Source: Liquorilactobacillus sucicola DSM 21376 = JCM 15457 (GTDB lineage Bacteria; Bacillota; Bacilli; Lactobacillales; Lactobacillaceae). From it: a stretch of 64,000 nt of DNA. Each line of letters opens with the position of its first letter. Within the stretch, counting starts at the first letter, position 1. The notes below the pieces were generated by a model. That model was not told where the DNA came from. It was given only the letters and a program-made list of their open reading frames with translations, and ran no database searches. The stretch is taken from assembly GCF_000612445.1 (NCBI RefSeq), contig NZ_BALC01000008.1, positions 1-64,000 on the forward strand. The letters are read 5' to 3'. The position numbers and the translations under genes were made by a program. Positions 9,855 through 21,018 of the stretch are shown one piece after another.

Positions 9855-10550
9855 ATGACAGAGCTGCAAAAAATGATAGAAAGCGCGCGTAATATTGTTT
9901 TTCTGACAGGGGCTGGAGTTTCAACTCCTTCTGGAATTCCTGATTATCGTTCAAAAAGTGGTCTGTACACACAAAAAGCGAATCCTGAATATTTGTTAAG
10001 CAGAACTTGTTTAGAACAAGAACCCAAAAAGTTTTATCATTTTGTATCTGAACACATGTATTATCCCTCAGCTGAACCTAATGTTATTCATAAAAAAATA
10101 GCCGCTGCTTCGCATATCTGTCAGGCGAAGGTCATTACACAAAATGTTGATGGATTGCATTTAAGTGCCGGAACTGAAAATTTGGTGGAGTTTCATGGAA
10201 ACTTGTATCAAGTTTATTGTCAAAAATGTGGTAAACAGGTAGATTATCGTGAATATTTGAAAAACATGATTCATTATGGATGTGGTGGCATACTTAGACC
10301 GAATATTGTTTTGTATGAAGAAACAATAGCGCAAGCTGTATTGCACGCGGCGATCAAGATGGTAAGTCAAGCTGATTTGCTCATCATTTGTGGGACCTCA
10401 CTGCGTGTTTATCCGTTTGCGGGGTTGATTAGGTATCGCTCTTCTGCGGCAAAAATCATCGCGATCAACCGTGAAAAAATTGAATTGCCATCCGGCGGCA
10501 GCATGATTCTTGAAGATGCAGTGCATGCATTTGAAAAATTGCACATTTAA
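9855..10550 (+). CDS. SIR2-family NAD-dependent protein deacylase
   Basis: A 231-residue sirtuin. The NAD-binding GAGVSTPSGIPDYRS begins near residue 19, TQNVDGLH lies near 95-101, the catalytic His is H114 (EFHGN), and GTSLRVYPFAG lies near residue 180. The zinc module has C122-x2-C125 but then H140-x2-C143, so His occupies the usual third Cys position. It presumably removes acyl groups from lysines of cellular proteins. The ATG follows GGGGGAACGG. A 178-base gap with no clear terminator separates it from metS. Confidence 0.88.
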   Translation: MTELQKMIESARNIVFLTGAGVSTPSGIPDYRSKSGLYTQKANPEYLLSRTCLEQEPKKFYHFVSEHMYYPSAEPNVIHKKIAAASHICQAKVITQNVDGLHLSAGTENLVEFHGNLYQVYCQKCGKQVDYREYLKNMIHYGCGGILRPNIVLYEETIAQAVLHAAIKMVSQADLLIICGTSLRVYPFAGLIRYRSSAAKIIAINREKIELPSGGSMILEDAVHAFEKLHI

Positions 10551-10695
10551 CTTTAGGTAAGTGTATTTGAAGGCGTACTTAGATGAATAGAACTATTAAT
10601 TTTTTACGCGAGTCAGTCCTATAAAATATGATATACTTACAATAATAACTAGCGTGTCAATTGAGTTAATAAAAAAATAAAATTTTTGAATTTAA

Positions 10696-12746
<2,051 letters not shown>

Positions 12747-12843
12747 TGTTTTAAAAGGATCGTTCTTGCAAAGTCTGAAACAGATGGATTTTTGCGATGA
12801 CGATCTTTTTCTTTGAAATTAAGCAATTTGCGGGGGAAATAGA

Positions 12844-13614
12844 ATGAGAATATTCGATTCGCACACACATATCAATGCACCCCAGTTCGCTGGGGAAGTT
12901 CATGAAGTACTGCAGCGAGCACACGCTTTAAATGTGGAAAAAATGCTTGTTATAGCTTATGATGAGCCAAGTATGGAACGATTGCAGACATTAATGGAGC
13001 AATATGAGGGAACCGTTTACGGTGCAATCGGGTGTCATCCAGAAGATGCGCGACTTTATAATGATAGACTGATAAAATCACTTAAAATAAACTTGCGACG
13101 TCCCCAAATGCGTGCCTTAGGAGAAATAGGACTGGATTATCATTGCGAAGTACCGCATGAGCTTCAAAAAAAAGTATTTGTATCACAGGTTAATCTTGCT
13201 AAAAAAATGAATTTGCCTATTAGTGTTCATAATCGTGATGCATTTGAAGATGTCTATGAAATTCTTAAAAAGATAGATATTCGACAAACAGGTGGCATTA
13301 TGCACAGCTTCAATGGTAATGCTTTTTGGGCGCACAAATTTTTGGAGTTAGGAATGTTTTTGTCTTTTAGCGGAGTGGCTACGTTTAGAAATGCAGTTGA
13401 TGTTCGCGAAGCATTTATGGTCACTCCCTTGGAGCGTGTGCTGGTGGAAACTGATGCGCCCTACCTTACACCTGAGCCTTACAGGGGGAAACAAAATGAA
13501 CCAGGTTACACGCGGTATACGCTTGAGTATTTGGCACAGGTCAGGGGAATAACTAATGTTGAATTAGCTGCTGCCTCTTATGCGAATTCAAAAAGAATAT
13601 TGAGGATCAAATAA
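12844..13614 (+). CDS. tatD: TatD-family metal-dependent DNase
   Basis: A 256-residue TIM-barrel hydrolase. Metal-binding residues are recognisable in DSHTHIN (residues 5-11), GEIGLDYH, SVHNRD, HSFNG and ETDAPYLTPE. Family members have 3'-5' exonuclease activity. The gene sits between metS and rnmV with a one-base gap to rnmV, the usual metS-tatD-rnmV-ksgA order in Firmicutes. The ATG follows GGGGGAAATAG. Confidence 0.95.
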   Translation: MRIFDSHTHINAPQFAGEVHEVLQRAHALNVEKMLVIAYDEPSMERLQTLMEQYEGTVYGAIGCHPEDARLYNDRLIKSLKINLRRPQMRALGEIGLDYHCEVPHELQKKVFVSQVNLAKKMNLPISVHNRDAFEDVYEILKKIDIRQTGGIMHSFNGNAFWAHKFLELGMFLSFSGVATFRNAVDVREAFMVTPLERVLVETDAPYLTPEPYRGKQNEPGYTRYTLEYLAQVRGITNVELAAASYANSKRILRIK

Positions 13615-13615
13615 T

Positions 13616-14191
13616 ATGAAGAAGATTAAAGAAGTAATTGTTGTTGAAGGAAAAGATGATACAAAAAGAATAAAATTAGCTGTTAAGGCGGATACACTAG
13701 AGACAAGGGGATCTGCAATCAGCGAGGAAACAATTGAACAAATTGCATTGCTGCAGGAAACGAGGGGGGTGATTGTTTTTACGGATCCGGATTTTTCGGG
13801 TGAAAAAATACGTAAGATAATTACGCGTGAGGTTCCTGGTGTAAAACATGCTTTTTTAAATAAAAAAGATGCTGCTCCGCAAACTAAGGGGAGTCTGGGT
13901 GTCGAGCATGCTTCACCGGCTGCAATTCGTGAGGCACTCGCACATCTGTATACTGAAGTGACAGATGGGGTTCCGTTGGTTGCACGTGAAGATTTGCTTA
14001 GAGCTGGGCTAATGTCTGGACCAGAAGCCAAAAAAAGACGTGCACTTTTGGGTGAATTTTTAAAAATAGGATATACCAATGGTAAACAACTCTATAACAG
14101 ATTGAATCTTTTTCAAATAACCCCGGAACAGTTAGAAGAAGCATTGGTGCAAGTTGAACATGCAATGGAGGAAAATGATAGTGACAGATAA
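13616..14191 (+). CDS. rnmV: ribonuclease M5
   Basis: A Toprim-domain endonuclease that matures the 5S rRNA 5' end. The protein has 191 residues. The N-terminal VIVVEGKDDTKRIKLAV carries the Toprim glutamate, and VIVFTDPDFSGEKIRK carries the DxD motif. It starts one base after the tatD stop and its 3' end overlaps ksgA, so the genes are translationally coupled. Confidence 0.95.
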   Translation: MKKIKEVIVVEGKDDTKRIKLAVKADTLETRGSAISEETIEQIALLQETRGVIVFTDPDFSGEKIRKIITREVPGVKHAFLNKKDAAPQTKGSLGVEHASPAAIREALAHLYTEVTDGVPLVAREDLLRAGLMSGPEAKKRRALLGEFLKIGYTNGKQLYNRLNLFQITPEQLEEALVQVEHAMEENDSDR

Positions 14192-15077
14192 AAAACGGCC
14201 AGATATTGCATCTCCAGTCAGGACAAGAGCAATTATGGAAACTTATGGTTTAAGTTTCAAAAAAAGTTTAGGTCAGAATTTTTTGACAGATGTTAATGTT
14301 TTAAAAAAAATTGTTAATGCAGCACAAGTCGATGAGAATGATGATGTAATAGAAATAGGTCCGGGAATTGGGGCACTGACTGAACAAATAGCGAAAAAGG
14401 CACACAGTGTCTTAGCTTTGGAACTAGATGATCGCTTGATCCCAGTTTTATCTGAAACATTGGCACCATACGATAATATTCAAGTTCTCCGCCAAGATGT
14501 GCTTAAAGCTGACTTGAAAGATCTACTGGCAAGGCATTTCGATGGGCAGCATCAAGTTAAGGTTGTGGCTAACCTGCCTTACTATATTACAAGTCCAATT
14601 ATTCTTCACTTGCTTGAGACAGGGATACATTTTGAAGCAATTGTTGTTATGATGCAAAGGGAGGTTGCAGAACGTTTGGGTGCACGACCAGGAACGAAAG
14701 CTTATGGTTCATTGACAGTCCGTGTCCAATATCAGATGAATGTTCAGGTGGCTTTTATCGTGCCGAAAACTGTCTTTGTGCCGCAGCCCAAGGTTGATTC
14801 CGCGATTGTTGTTCTCGATCCTAAAGAAGTCCAAGTTTTGCCGCAGAATGAACAATTGTTTTTTAAAGTGGTCAGAGGATGTTTCCAGCACCGGCGTAAA
14901 AATATTTGGAACAATCTACTGGCTTTTTTGGGGAAACAGACGGTAGACAAGGAAAAACTGCAACGAGTGCTTGCGGAATTGAACATCTCTCCCAAAGAGA
15001 GGGCGGAAAACCTAGCGATTAACGATTTCATACACTTAACAAATAAAATTATTGATTTTAACATCATTGAAAAATAA
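14181..15077 (+). CDS. ksgA: 16S rRNA dimethyladenosine transferase
   Basis: Dimethylates two adjacent adenines in the 3' end of 16S rRNA during 30S maturation. The SAM-binding motif EIGPGIGALTEQIA lies near residue 50 and the catalytic NLPYYITSPI near 130. The GTG start at 14181 is placed nine bases after GGAGG. An ATG two codons upstream is possible but sits too close to that site. The gene overlaps the end of rnmV. Confidence 0.94.
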   Translation: MTDKKRPDIASPVRTRAIMETYGLSFKKSLGQNFLTDVNVLKKIVNAAQVDENDDVIEIGPGIGALTEQIAKKAHSVLALELDDRLIPVLSETLAPYDNIQVLRQDVLKADLKDLLARHFDGQHQVKVVANLPYYITSPIILHLLETGIHFEAIVVMMQREVAERLGARPGTKAYGSLTVRVQYQMNVQVAFIVPKTVFVPQPKVDSAIVVLDPKEVQVLPQNEQLFFKVVRGCFQHRRKNIWNNLLAFLGKQTVDKEKLQRVLAELNISPKERAENLAINDFIHLTNKIIDFNIIEK

Positions 15078-15088
15078 TTATTTTTTAA

Positions 15089-15118
15089 TTGAATTATGGT
15101 AGTGGAGTGTGGTATAAT
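15089..15118 (+). promoter_or_regulatory. veg promoter
   Basis: TTGAAT (15089-15094), an 18-base spacer and TATAAT (15113-15118). The veg gene begins about 50 bases downstream. Confidence 0.65.
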
Positions 15119-15169
15119 TGCTTTTTTTGTGAAACAATGTTATGATAGTTTCACAGAGGGGTGAAATCC

Positions 15170-15409
15170 ATGCCAATAACATTAGCTACTATTAAGAAGA
15201 AACTTGATGATTATGTTGGGGAAAATTTAACAGTCATCGCACAAGCTGGACGTAAGAAAACGATTAGGCGACATGGAATCTTGCGAGAAACATTTCCAGC
15301 CGTGTTTGTTGTTGATTTGAATCAGGATGAAAATGCATTTGAACGTGTTTCGTATAGTTACACAGATGTGCTCACCAAAAATATTGAACTTGATTTTGAA
15401 AAGAATTAG
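15170..15409 (+). CDS. veg: Veg protein
   Basis: A 79-residue homologue of Bacillus Veg, a small conserved protein linked to biofilm matrix gene expression. The family signature LDDYVGENLTVIAQAGRKKTIRRHGIL is evident in the first half, written here in two parts for reference: LDDYVGENL and GRKKTIRRHG. The ATG at 15170 follows AGAGGGG with 8-base spacing; the in-frame GTG at 15161 overlaps that site. Confidence 0.9.
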   Translation: MPITLATIKKKLDDYVGENLTVIAQAGRKKTIRRHGILRETFPAVFVVDLNQDENAFERVSYSYTDVLTKNIELDFEKN

Positions 15410-15430
15410 GTATGATGTGGTCATTAAATG

Positions 15431-15458
15431 AAAAAAACTATTTAGTCGTTAGTTTTTT
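15431..15458 (+). terminator. terminator after veg
   Basis: AAAAAACTA-TTTAGTCG-TTAGTTTTTT is an A/T-flanked hairpin with a terminal T run, 20 bases after the veg stop. A weaker second hairpin with a long T run follows (about 15463-15497). Confidence 0.6.
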
Positions 15459-15584
15459 ATTGAAGCCTAGCTGGTTGACGATGCGCGGCTTTTTTTATTT
15501 TGTCTTGAAAATGCTTGGATTTTTATTTTCAAATAACTGCATTTTTAAGTATAATGATATTAAAATATTTGAGTAGGTGACCGG

Positions 15585-16463
15585 ATGGATATTTTAGAAA
15601 AAGCCCCTGCCAAGATCAATTTATGTTTAGACACTCCATTTCGTCATCTTGATGGGAGCCCGGAGTGGCGGATGGTGATGACTTCAATTGATTTGGCGGA
15701 TTATGTGCATATTGAAGCCAGTAATGCTTTAAACGGAATTTCGGTAGAGACTGATACCGGATTTCTTCCAAGCGATCAACGTAATTTAGCATATAAGGCT
15801 GCCAAGGAACTGCAGCGCCTGTACAGTATTACGGAAGGCGTGCGCATCAGCATTAAGAAAAACATACCTGTTGCTGCCGGTTTGGGCGGTGGATCTTCTG
15901 ATGCCGCTGCTGTTTTGCGCGGCTTAAATCAGATCTGGAATTTAAAACTTTCATTACGCGAATTGGCAAAGATAGGTTTGAGAATAGATTCAGATGTTCC
16001 CTTCTGTGTGTACAGCAAAACAGCATTAGTCGAAGGCAAGGGTGAAGTGATTACCCCTTTGAATGATCTGCCACCGCTTTGGCTGGTAGTTGCCAAACCA
16101 CGGGCAAGTGTTTCGACTCCATCTATTTTAAAAAGAATATCCTATGAAAGGATAGAACATCCCAAGGTTGACAAAGTAGTGGCTGGTATTAAAAATGGTA
16201 GTTTAACAGAGATTTGCCGATGGATGGGAAATGCTCTGGAGCCAATAACTATCAGCGAGATACAAGAAATAGCTAGGATCAAAAAAAAGATGTATGAATT
16301 TGGTGTTCAAGCAGCACAAATGAGTGGAAGTGGACCGACAGTTTTCGGTATTTGTGCAAAATATTCACGTGCGCAGCATGTTTATAACAGTCTTAAAGGT
16401 TTTTGCAATGAAGTATATATAGTTCATCCCTGTATCTTAGAGAGAACATTCGAGCATAAGTGA
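15585..16463 (+). CDS. ispE: 4-diphosphocytidyl-2-C-methyl-D-erythritol kinase (orphan)
   Basis: A 292-residue GHMP kinase. The N-terminal APAKINLCLD, the ATP loop PVAAGLGGGSSDAAAVLRGL (near residue 95), and MSGSGPTVF (near 247) are intact. In the MEP pathway it phosphorylates CDP-methylerythritol. This genome uses mevalonate (mvaA at 7.6 kb), and retention of ispE without the rest of the MEP pathway is known in many lactobacilli, where its role is unclear. The residues after KINLCLD (TPFRHLDGSPEWRMVMTSIDL) match the Firmicutes form. Confidence 0.9.
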   Translation: MDILEKAPAKINLCLDTPFRHLDGSPEWRMVMTSIDLADYVHIEASNALNGISVETDTGFLPSDQRNLAYKAAKELQRLYSITEGVRISIKKNIPVAAGLGGGSSDAAAVLRGLNQIWNLKLSLRELAKIGLRIDSDVPFCVYSKTALVEGKGEVITPLNDLPPLWLVVAKPRASVSTPSILKRISYERIEHPKVDKVVAGIKNGSLTEICRWMGNALEPITISEIQEIARIKKKMYEFGVQAAQMSGSGPTVFGICAKYSRAQHVYNSLKGFCNEVYIVHPCILERTFEHK

Positions 16464-16500
16464 TAAGTGCGCATAAGAAAAAATGTCAGTAATTAAAAAG

Positions 16501-16538
16501 AAGAGTTGGAGCAAAATGTTAGTTTTGCTCCAACTCTT
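16501..16538. terminator. bidirectional terminator hairpin (element family)
   Basis: AAGAGTTGGAGCAAAA/TTTTGCTCCAACTCTT is a perfect 16-bp hairpin between convergent ispE and argH. It is a sequence variant of the dispersed terminal hairpin, with compensated changes in both arms. Confidence 0.8.
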
Positions 16539-16672
16539 CTTTTGTTCATTTGACCTAGATACCCCCAAGCTTTGCACCATTGTAAACAGTACTTGAAGTT
16601 TTTTGGTATCAGATTCAAAACTTAATGTCATAATACTGAATTTTTTCTATCGCATTTGGAGGTTGGATATTA

Positions 16673-18055
16673 TTAAAAGTTCAGTTCTTGTTTGGCATTT
16701 TTAACTTGTTTAGCAACTTCATTAAAGCCTGTGCTGCCAGCTGAATGACGTCTGTCAATTGCTGTTTTTGATGTTAGGTCTTCATAGACGTCTTTATCTA
16801 TCAATGGAGATATCTTCTTGTACTCACTTAAGGGAATATCTTGTAGATTAAATCCTTCTTGGGTCCCTTTTAAAACGAGCTCACCAACGATGGCATGTGC
16901 TTGTCTGAAAGGAATGCCCTTATTGGCAAGATAATCAGCAAGTTCCGTTGCATTGGAGAAATCGTGCTCCGTTGCATGCGCCATTTTTTTCTCGTTGACT
17001 TTGAGCGAAGAAAGCATGCCAGTGAAGACCTTTAAACTAGGGACTATCGTCTTGATCGTATCAAATAATCCTTCTTTGTCTTCCTGCAGATCTTTATTAT
17101 AAGCTAAAGACAGTCCCTTCAATGTTGTGAGCAATCCTAACAGATGACCAAACACGCGACCGCTTTTACCACGAATCAGTTCAGCCATATCGGGGTTCTT
17201 TTTTTGCGGCATAATTGAGCTGCCTGTTGAATACTCATCACTTAACTCTATATAATTGAATTCATAAGAGCACCAGAGAATGATTTCTTCGCAAAAACGC
17301 GAGAGATGCATCATTAAAATTGAAGCATTACTGAGAAATTCAAGCACAAAATCACGGTCTGAAACTGCGTCAAGCGAGTTGGCATAGATATCTTTAAATC
17401 CCAGTTCATTGGCTGTGAATTGGCGGTCAATCGGGAAGGTCGTGCCCGCAAGTGCTGCCGCACCTAATGGACTAAGATCTGTGTGTTCCTGATTGAAGGT
17501 AAAGCGTTCAATATCACGTTTGAACATTTGATAATAGGCCATTAAATAGTGACCGTACGAAATAGGTTGCGCATGCTGAAGGTGAGTATACCCAGGCATT
17601 ATTGTAAAGATATTTTCTTCTGCTTTCTGGACGATAGTTTTTTGTAATTGCAACAGAGAAGCTATTACTTCAGGAAGTCGATGTTTAAGATAAAGATGTA
17701 AATCGGTTGCAACCTGATCATTGCGACTTCGTGCAGTGTGTAACTTACCTGCAACTGGACCGATTTTTTCCGTTAAGATACTTTCGAGGTTCATATGAAT
17801 ATCCTCGTTTTTAACAGAGAAAGTTAATTGGCCTTCATCCAAATCATGCTGCAATTCTTTCAAGCCGGCGATAATTTGATCAGCATCCGATTCACTTAAG
17901 ATCTTTGTATACTTCAGCATTTTTACGTGAGCCAAAGAACCTTCAAGGTCTTCATGTGCCATTAATTGATCAAAGGAAATCGATGCGCCGAAAGTATCAA
18001 TCCATTGAGCACTTTCAGCTGTGAAACGTCCACCCCATAGTTTTTTGGTACTCAT
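16673..18055 (-). CDS. argH: argininosuccinate lyase
   Basis: Cleaves argininosuccinate to arginine and fumarate. The protein has 460 residues with the fumarase-superfamily signature [14 protein letters not shown] near residue 275 and [13 protein letters not shown] near 110. Its ATG overlaps the argG stop (ATGA), so the two are translationally coupled. No other arginine genes are in the window. Confidence 0.97.
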   Translation of the reverse strand: MSTKKLWGGRFTAESAQWIDTFGASISFDQLMAHEDLEGSLAHVKMLKYTKILSESDADQIIAGLKELQHDLDEGQLTFSVKNEDIHMNLESILTEKIGPVAGKLHTARSRNDQVATDLHLYLKHRLPEVIASLLQLQKTIVQKAEENIFTIMPGYTHLQHAQPISYGHYLMAYYQMFKRDIERFTFNQEHTDLSPLGAAALAGTTFPIDRQFTANELGFKDIYANSLDAVSDRDFVLEFLSNASILMMHLSRFCEEIILWCSYEFNYIELSDEYSTGSSIMPQKKNPDMAELIRGKSGRVFGHLLGLLTTLKGLSLAYNKDLQEDKEGLFDTIKTIVPSLKVFTGMLSSLKVNEKKMAHATEHDFSNATELADYLANKGIPFRQAHAIVGELVLKGTQEGFNLQDIPLSEYKKISPLIDKDVYEDLTSKTAIDRRHSAGSTGFNEVAKQVKNAKQELNF

Positions 18056-19293
18056 TGCTTAACACCGTCGTTTGCTGTGTTTTTGTGTGAATCTTGCTTA
18101 TTTTTAGCTTGAACTTGTGCATAAACTTGTGAAGGAAGCCCCCATAATTTGATGAAACCAGCAGCAGCTTCTTGATCGAATTCGTCAGCAGACGTATAGG
18201 TAGCAAGGTTTTTGTCATACAGCGAATTTTCTGACTTCCGGCCTTCACAGATAGCGTTACCCTTGAACAGCTTAATTCTGACCACACCGTTAACATTTTT
18301 TTGTGATTCTTTCAAGAAAGCAGTCAATGCAGGCATAAGTGGTGAGAACCACAACCCATTATAGATAACTTCACTTAATTTTTGCTCAATAACTGGTTTG
18401 AAATGTGCTAAACCACGTTCACTGGTCAAATCCTCTAAATCTTTGTGTGCTTTGATTAATACAGTAGCGGCCGGACATTCATAAACCTCACGTGATTTAA
18501 TTCCAACTAACCGATTTTCGATATGATCAATTCTTCCAATACCATGCTTCCCAGCAATTTTATCGAGTTTCATGATCATCTCAGCCAAGGTGTAGTATTC
18601 ACCGTTTAAGAATGTTGGTACACCCTTTTCGAAAGTGATTTCAATTGTTTCTGGTTCATCAGGCGTATCTTCGATAGCTAAAGTCCGATCATATGCATCC
18701 TCAGGAGCACTTTCCCAGGGATCTTCCAAAATGCCGCATTCATTTGCTCTTCCCCAAAGATTTTCATCAATTGAATAGGGGCTTTCCTTATTGATTGGAA
18801 CGGGAATATTATTGTCTTGAGCGTATTGAATCTCTTCTTCCCGTGACCAGTGCCAATCTCTGATCGGATCTTCAATTTTCATATCTGGTGCTAACGCATG
18901 AATTCCAACCTCGAAACGTACTTGATCATTGCCTTTGCCAGTACAGCCATGAGCAATTGCAGTTGCTCCATAATGTTTAGCAACGGCAACCAATTTTGAA
19001 ACGATCAGGGGACGTGACAATGCAGATACGAGCGGATACTTATTTTCATAATAAGTATGTCCTTGAAGTGCAATCAATGCATAATCTTGTGCAAACTCTT
19101 CTTTAGCATCAATAGTAATTGATTCAACAGCGCCAACATCAAAGCCCTTTTGCTTGATAGCTTCCAAATCTTTTCCTTCGCCTACATCAATACAACATGC
19201 GATAACATCATAGCCTTTGTTATTTAACCATGCGATTGCAACAGAAGTATCCAAACCACCCGAATATGCTAGAACAACTTTTTCCTTTGCCAT
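18052..19293 (-). CDS. argG: argininosuccinate synthase
   Basis: ATP-dependent joining of citrulline and aspartate. The N-terminal [15 protein letters not shown] is the N-type PP-loop; [17 protein letters not shown] lies near residue 115. The protein has 413 residues. Its ATG is preceded by GGAGGT. Its upstream region carries candidate ArgR sites and is shared with the divergent aromatic leader. Confidence 0.97.
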   Translation of the reverse strand: MAKEKVVLAYSGGLDTSVAIAWLNNKGYDVIACCIDVGEGKDLEAIKQKGFDVGAVESITIDAKEEFAQDYALIALQGHTYYENKYPLVSALSRPLIVSKLVAVAKHYGATAIAHGCTGKGNDQVRFEVGIHALAPDMKIEDPIRDWHWSREEEIQYAQDNNIPVPINKESPYSIDENLWGRANECGILEDPWESAPEDAYDRTLAIEDTPDEPETIEITFEKGVPTFLNGEYYTLAEMIMKLDKIAGKHGIGRIDHIENRLVGIKSREVYECPAATVLIKAHKDLEDLTSERGLAHFKPVIEQKLSEVIYNGLWFSPLMPALTAFLKESQKNVNGVVRIKLFKGNAICEGRKSENSLYDKNLATYTSADEFDQEAAAGFIKLWGLPSQVYAQVQAKNKQDSHKNTANDGVKQ

Positions 19294-19333
19294 TTATATG
19301 ACCTCCAAATACTTTTTTGATTGATAAAACAAT

Positions 19334-19422
19334 AACATTTATATTCATAAAATGCAACAATATTTGTTAAATATACTAAAAAAATGTAAAAAATGGGTTT
19401 TTATTCATTTTTTAGTGAATAA
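19334..19422. promoter_or_regulatory. candidate ArgR boxes upstream of argGH
   Basis: On the minus strand TGAATATAAATGTT (19334-19347) matches 11 of 14 positions of the known ARG-box pattern TGAATWWWWATTCA. A dyad TTATTCA (19401-19407) / TGAATAA (19416-19422) gives a second candidate. The pair fits arginine repression of argGH; no argR gene is in view. Confidence 0.45.
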
Positions 19423-19470
19423 ATGCAAAAAAAGAGGCTTTTAATTATGATGACACAATTTTTTTATATA

Positions 19471-19499
19471 TTGACAGTTCAAAGACGATAAGTTATATT
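19471..19499 (+). promoter_or_regulatory. promoter of the aromatic leader/operon
   Basis: TTGACA (19471-19476), exactly 17 bases, then TATATT (19494-19499). This nearly perfect sigma-A promoter places the transcript start near 19506, about 25 bases before the leader-peptide ATG. Confidence 0.85.
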
Positions 19500-19530
19500 A
19501 AACTTATTCAATTCTAAGGAGTCTTTAATT

Positions 19531-19605
19531 ATGCATACGCAAAATAGACCTGAACAACAATTGAATACTTTTTATTACTTTTGGTTTTTTCACAAGTGTT
19601 TGTAG
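19531..19605 (+). CDS. aromatic-rich attenuation leader peptide (24 residues)
   Basis: A short frame with its own ribosome-binding site (TAAGGAG, about ten bases upstream) begins MHTQNRPEQQ and reaches FYYFWFF at residues 14-20: four Phe, two Tyr and one Trp in a row. It then ends HKCL-stop. Such clusters are the hallmark of ribosome-mediated attenuation leaders, as in pheL of enteric bacteria. It lies about 30 bases into the transcript and is followed by hairpins and two tandem terminators before the operon. Its function as a sensor of charged aromatic tRNAs is inferred. Confidence 0.85.
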   Translation: MHTQNRPEQQLNTFYYFWFFHKCL

Positions 19606-19700
19606 CTAATTGTTAAAGATTGGGTGCAAACACGGAAGCAAAACGTATTTGCACCTGTGAGGAAAACAAAAGTTTGTTTGCTAACTAGAAATCAAACAAA

Positions 19701-19734
19701 GCCGCACAGATGTTGCAACAGTCTGGCGGCTTTT
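19701..19734 (+). terminator. terminator T1 of the aromatic attenuator
   Basis: GCCGC-A-CAGA-TGTTGCAACAG-TCTG-GCGGC followed by TTTT: a GC-rich intrinsic terminator about 95 bases after the leader-peptide stop. Confidence 0.8.
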
Positions 19735-19756
19735 GAATTAAGTGGGATAAGCGTGA

Positions 19757-19787
19757 AGCCTAAAGACTGTTGAAAGTCTTTGGGCTT
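19757..19787 (+). terminator. terminator T2 of the aromatic attenuator
   Basis: AAGCC-T-AAAGACT / AGTCTTT-G-GGCTT followed by a T-rich tract, located about 40 bases before the aminotransferase start codon. Confidence 0.7.
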
Positions 19788-19824
19788 TTATTATTTGTAT
19801 CTATATAAGAAAGGGAGTTTTTTT

Positions 19825-21018
19825 ATGAATCCATTAGTCAATAGTATGAAAAAAGAATTAGAACTTTTGAAGCCCTCAGATATCAGAGCTTTTGATGAAT
19901 TTGCTTCTCGAATACCCGACATTATCAAATTCACAATGGGAGAGCCCGATTTTGCTACACCAGAACATATCAAGAATGTTGGAATTGAGAGCATAAAGAG
20001 CAATCAGACGCATTATGCACCATCGAATGGCACGATTGAGCTGCGCGAAGCAGCAAGTTTATTTCTAAAAGAAAAGTATGGGCAAAATTATGACCCTCAA
20101 GATGAAGTAATCGTTACAAATGGTGCGACGGAAGCTATCTACACGAGCCTGACTTCAATTTTGAATCCAGGAGACAAAGTTATTATCCCGACACCTATTT
20201 TCCCACTATATATAGCGATTACCATATTGAATAAGGCGACTCCGATTTTTGTAGATACCTCAAAAAATAATTTTAGAATGTCGCCAGAAATGCTGCAAGC
20301 AGCACTGGATGAGCATGGAGACGCGGTCAAAGCTGTTGTCCTCAATTATCCATCCAATCCAACAGGGGTAGCTTATCCTCAAAAGGAGCTCGATTTGCTT
20401 GCAGATGTTATTCGGGGTAAAAACATTTTTGTGATTTGTGACGAAATATACAGTGAACTAACATATGATAGAGAGCATGCATCAATGACAAAAAATCTGC
20501 GTGATCAGACAATTCTTATCAATGGGGTTTCTAAATCACATGCAATGACTGGTTGGAGAATCGGTGTGATGTGCGCTCCACGTGAAATAACAAATGAATT
20601 GAGTAAAGTACACCAATTCACGGTTACAACGACTTCGACCATGACGCAGGCTGCTGCAACAGAGGCTTTTAAGAACGGACTGGATGATGGACCCAAAATG
20701 CGAGATAAGTACCGTGAGCGCAGAGACTACCTGTATACTGAACTCACAGCATTAGGTTTCATTTGTGCAAAACCAGAGGGGGCATTTTATCTGTTTGCGA
20801 AGATACCTGATGGTTTGATTCAAGATGATAAGAAATTCATTTATGATTTAGCATCCAAGGCTAAGGTTGCTGTTATAGGGGGAAGCAGTTTTGGACCTGG
20901 GGGAGAAGGATATATTCGCATCAGTTACGCAGCAAGTTTGGAGAGCATCAAAACAGCGATTGAACGAATTAAAGAGTATGTAAAAGCAAATAGGAAAAAG
21001 GGAGATTATACAAAATGA
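19825..21018 (+). CDS. class I aminotransferase, probably aromatic
   Basis: PLP-dependent aminotransferase of the AraT/PatA type, 397 residues. Substrate-side motif YAPSNGTIELREA, NYPSNPTG, DEIYSEL and the PLP-lysine motif NGVSKSHAMTGWRIG (near residue 235) are all present. The ATG at 19825 follows AAGGGAG; an earlier in-frame ATG at 19780 lies inside terminator T2 and is rejected. Interconverts amino acids and 2-keto acids. Specificity for Phe/Tyr/Trp is inferred from the aromatic leader, not from the protein itself. The stop overlaps the next start (ATGA). Confidence 0.88.
   Translation: MNPLVNSMKKELELLKPSDIRAFDEFASRIPDIIKFTMGEPDFATPEHIKNVGIESIKSNQTHYAPSNGTIELREAASLFLKEKYGQNYDPQDEVIVTNGATEAIYTSLTSILNPGDKVIIPTPIFPLYIAITILNKATPIFVDTSKNNFRMSPEMLQAALDEHGDAVKAVVLNYPSNPTGVAYPQKELDLLADVIRGKNIFVICDEIYSELTYDREHASMTKNLRDQTILINGVSKSHAMTGWRIGVMCAPREITNELSKVHQFTVTTTSTMTQAAATEAFKNGLDDGPKMRDKYRERRDYLYTELTALGFICAKPEGAFYLFAKIPDGLIQDDKKFIYDLASKAKVAVIGGSSFGPGGEGYIRISYAASLESIKTAIERIKEYVKANRKKGDYTK

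Larger units (their letters stand above)
19596..19787 (+). promoter_or_regulatory. attenuator with competing structures
   Basis: Alternative pairings visible by eye: (a) GTGTTTG (19596-19602, inside the leader frame) with CAAACAC (19627-19633); (b) GGTGCAAA with TTTGCACC (19623-19655), which excludes (a); (c) TTTGTTTG with CAAACAAA (about 19673-19700); (d) terminator T1, 19701-19734; (e) terminator T2, 19757-19787; (f) CAACAGTCT (19716-19724) with AGACTGTTG (19764-19772), a perfect 9-bp pairing that would break both T1 and T2. The last is a convincing antiterminator. Confidence 0.75.

Noticed and set aside
13588-14079. Open frame antisense to rnmV
   Set aside because: Shadow of the conserved Toprim gene; the composition follows the codons of the sense strand.
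19780-19824. Upstream ATG start for the aminotransferase
   Set aside because: It lies inside the second terminator hairpin and lacks a ribosome-binding site, whereas the ATG at 19825 has AAGGGAG.
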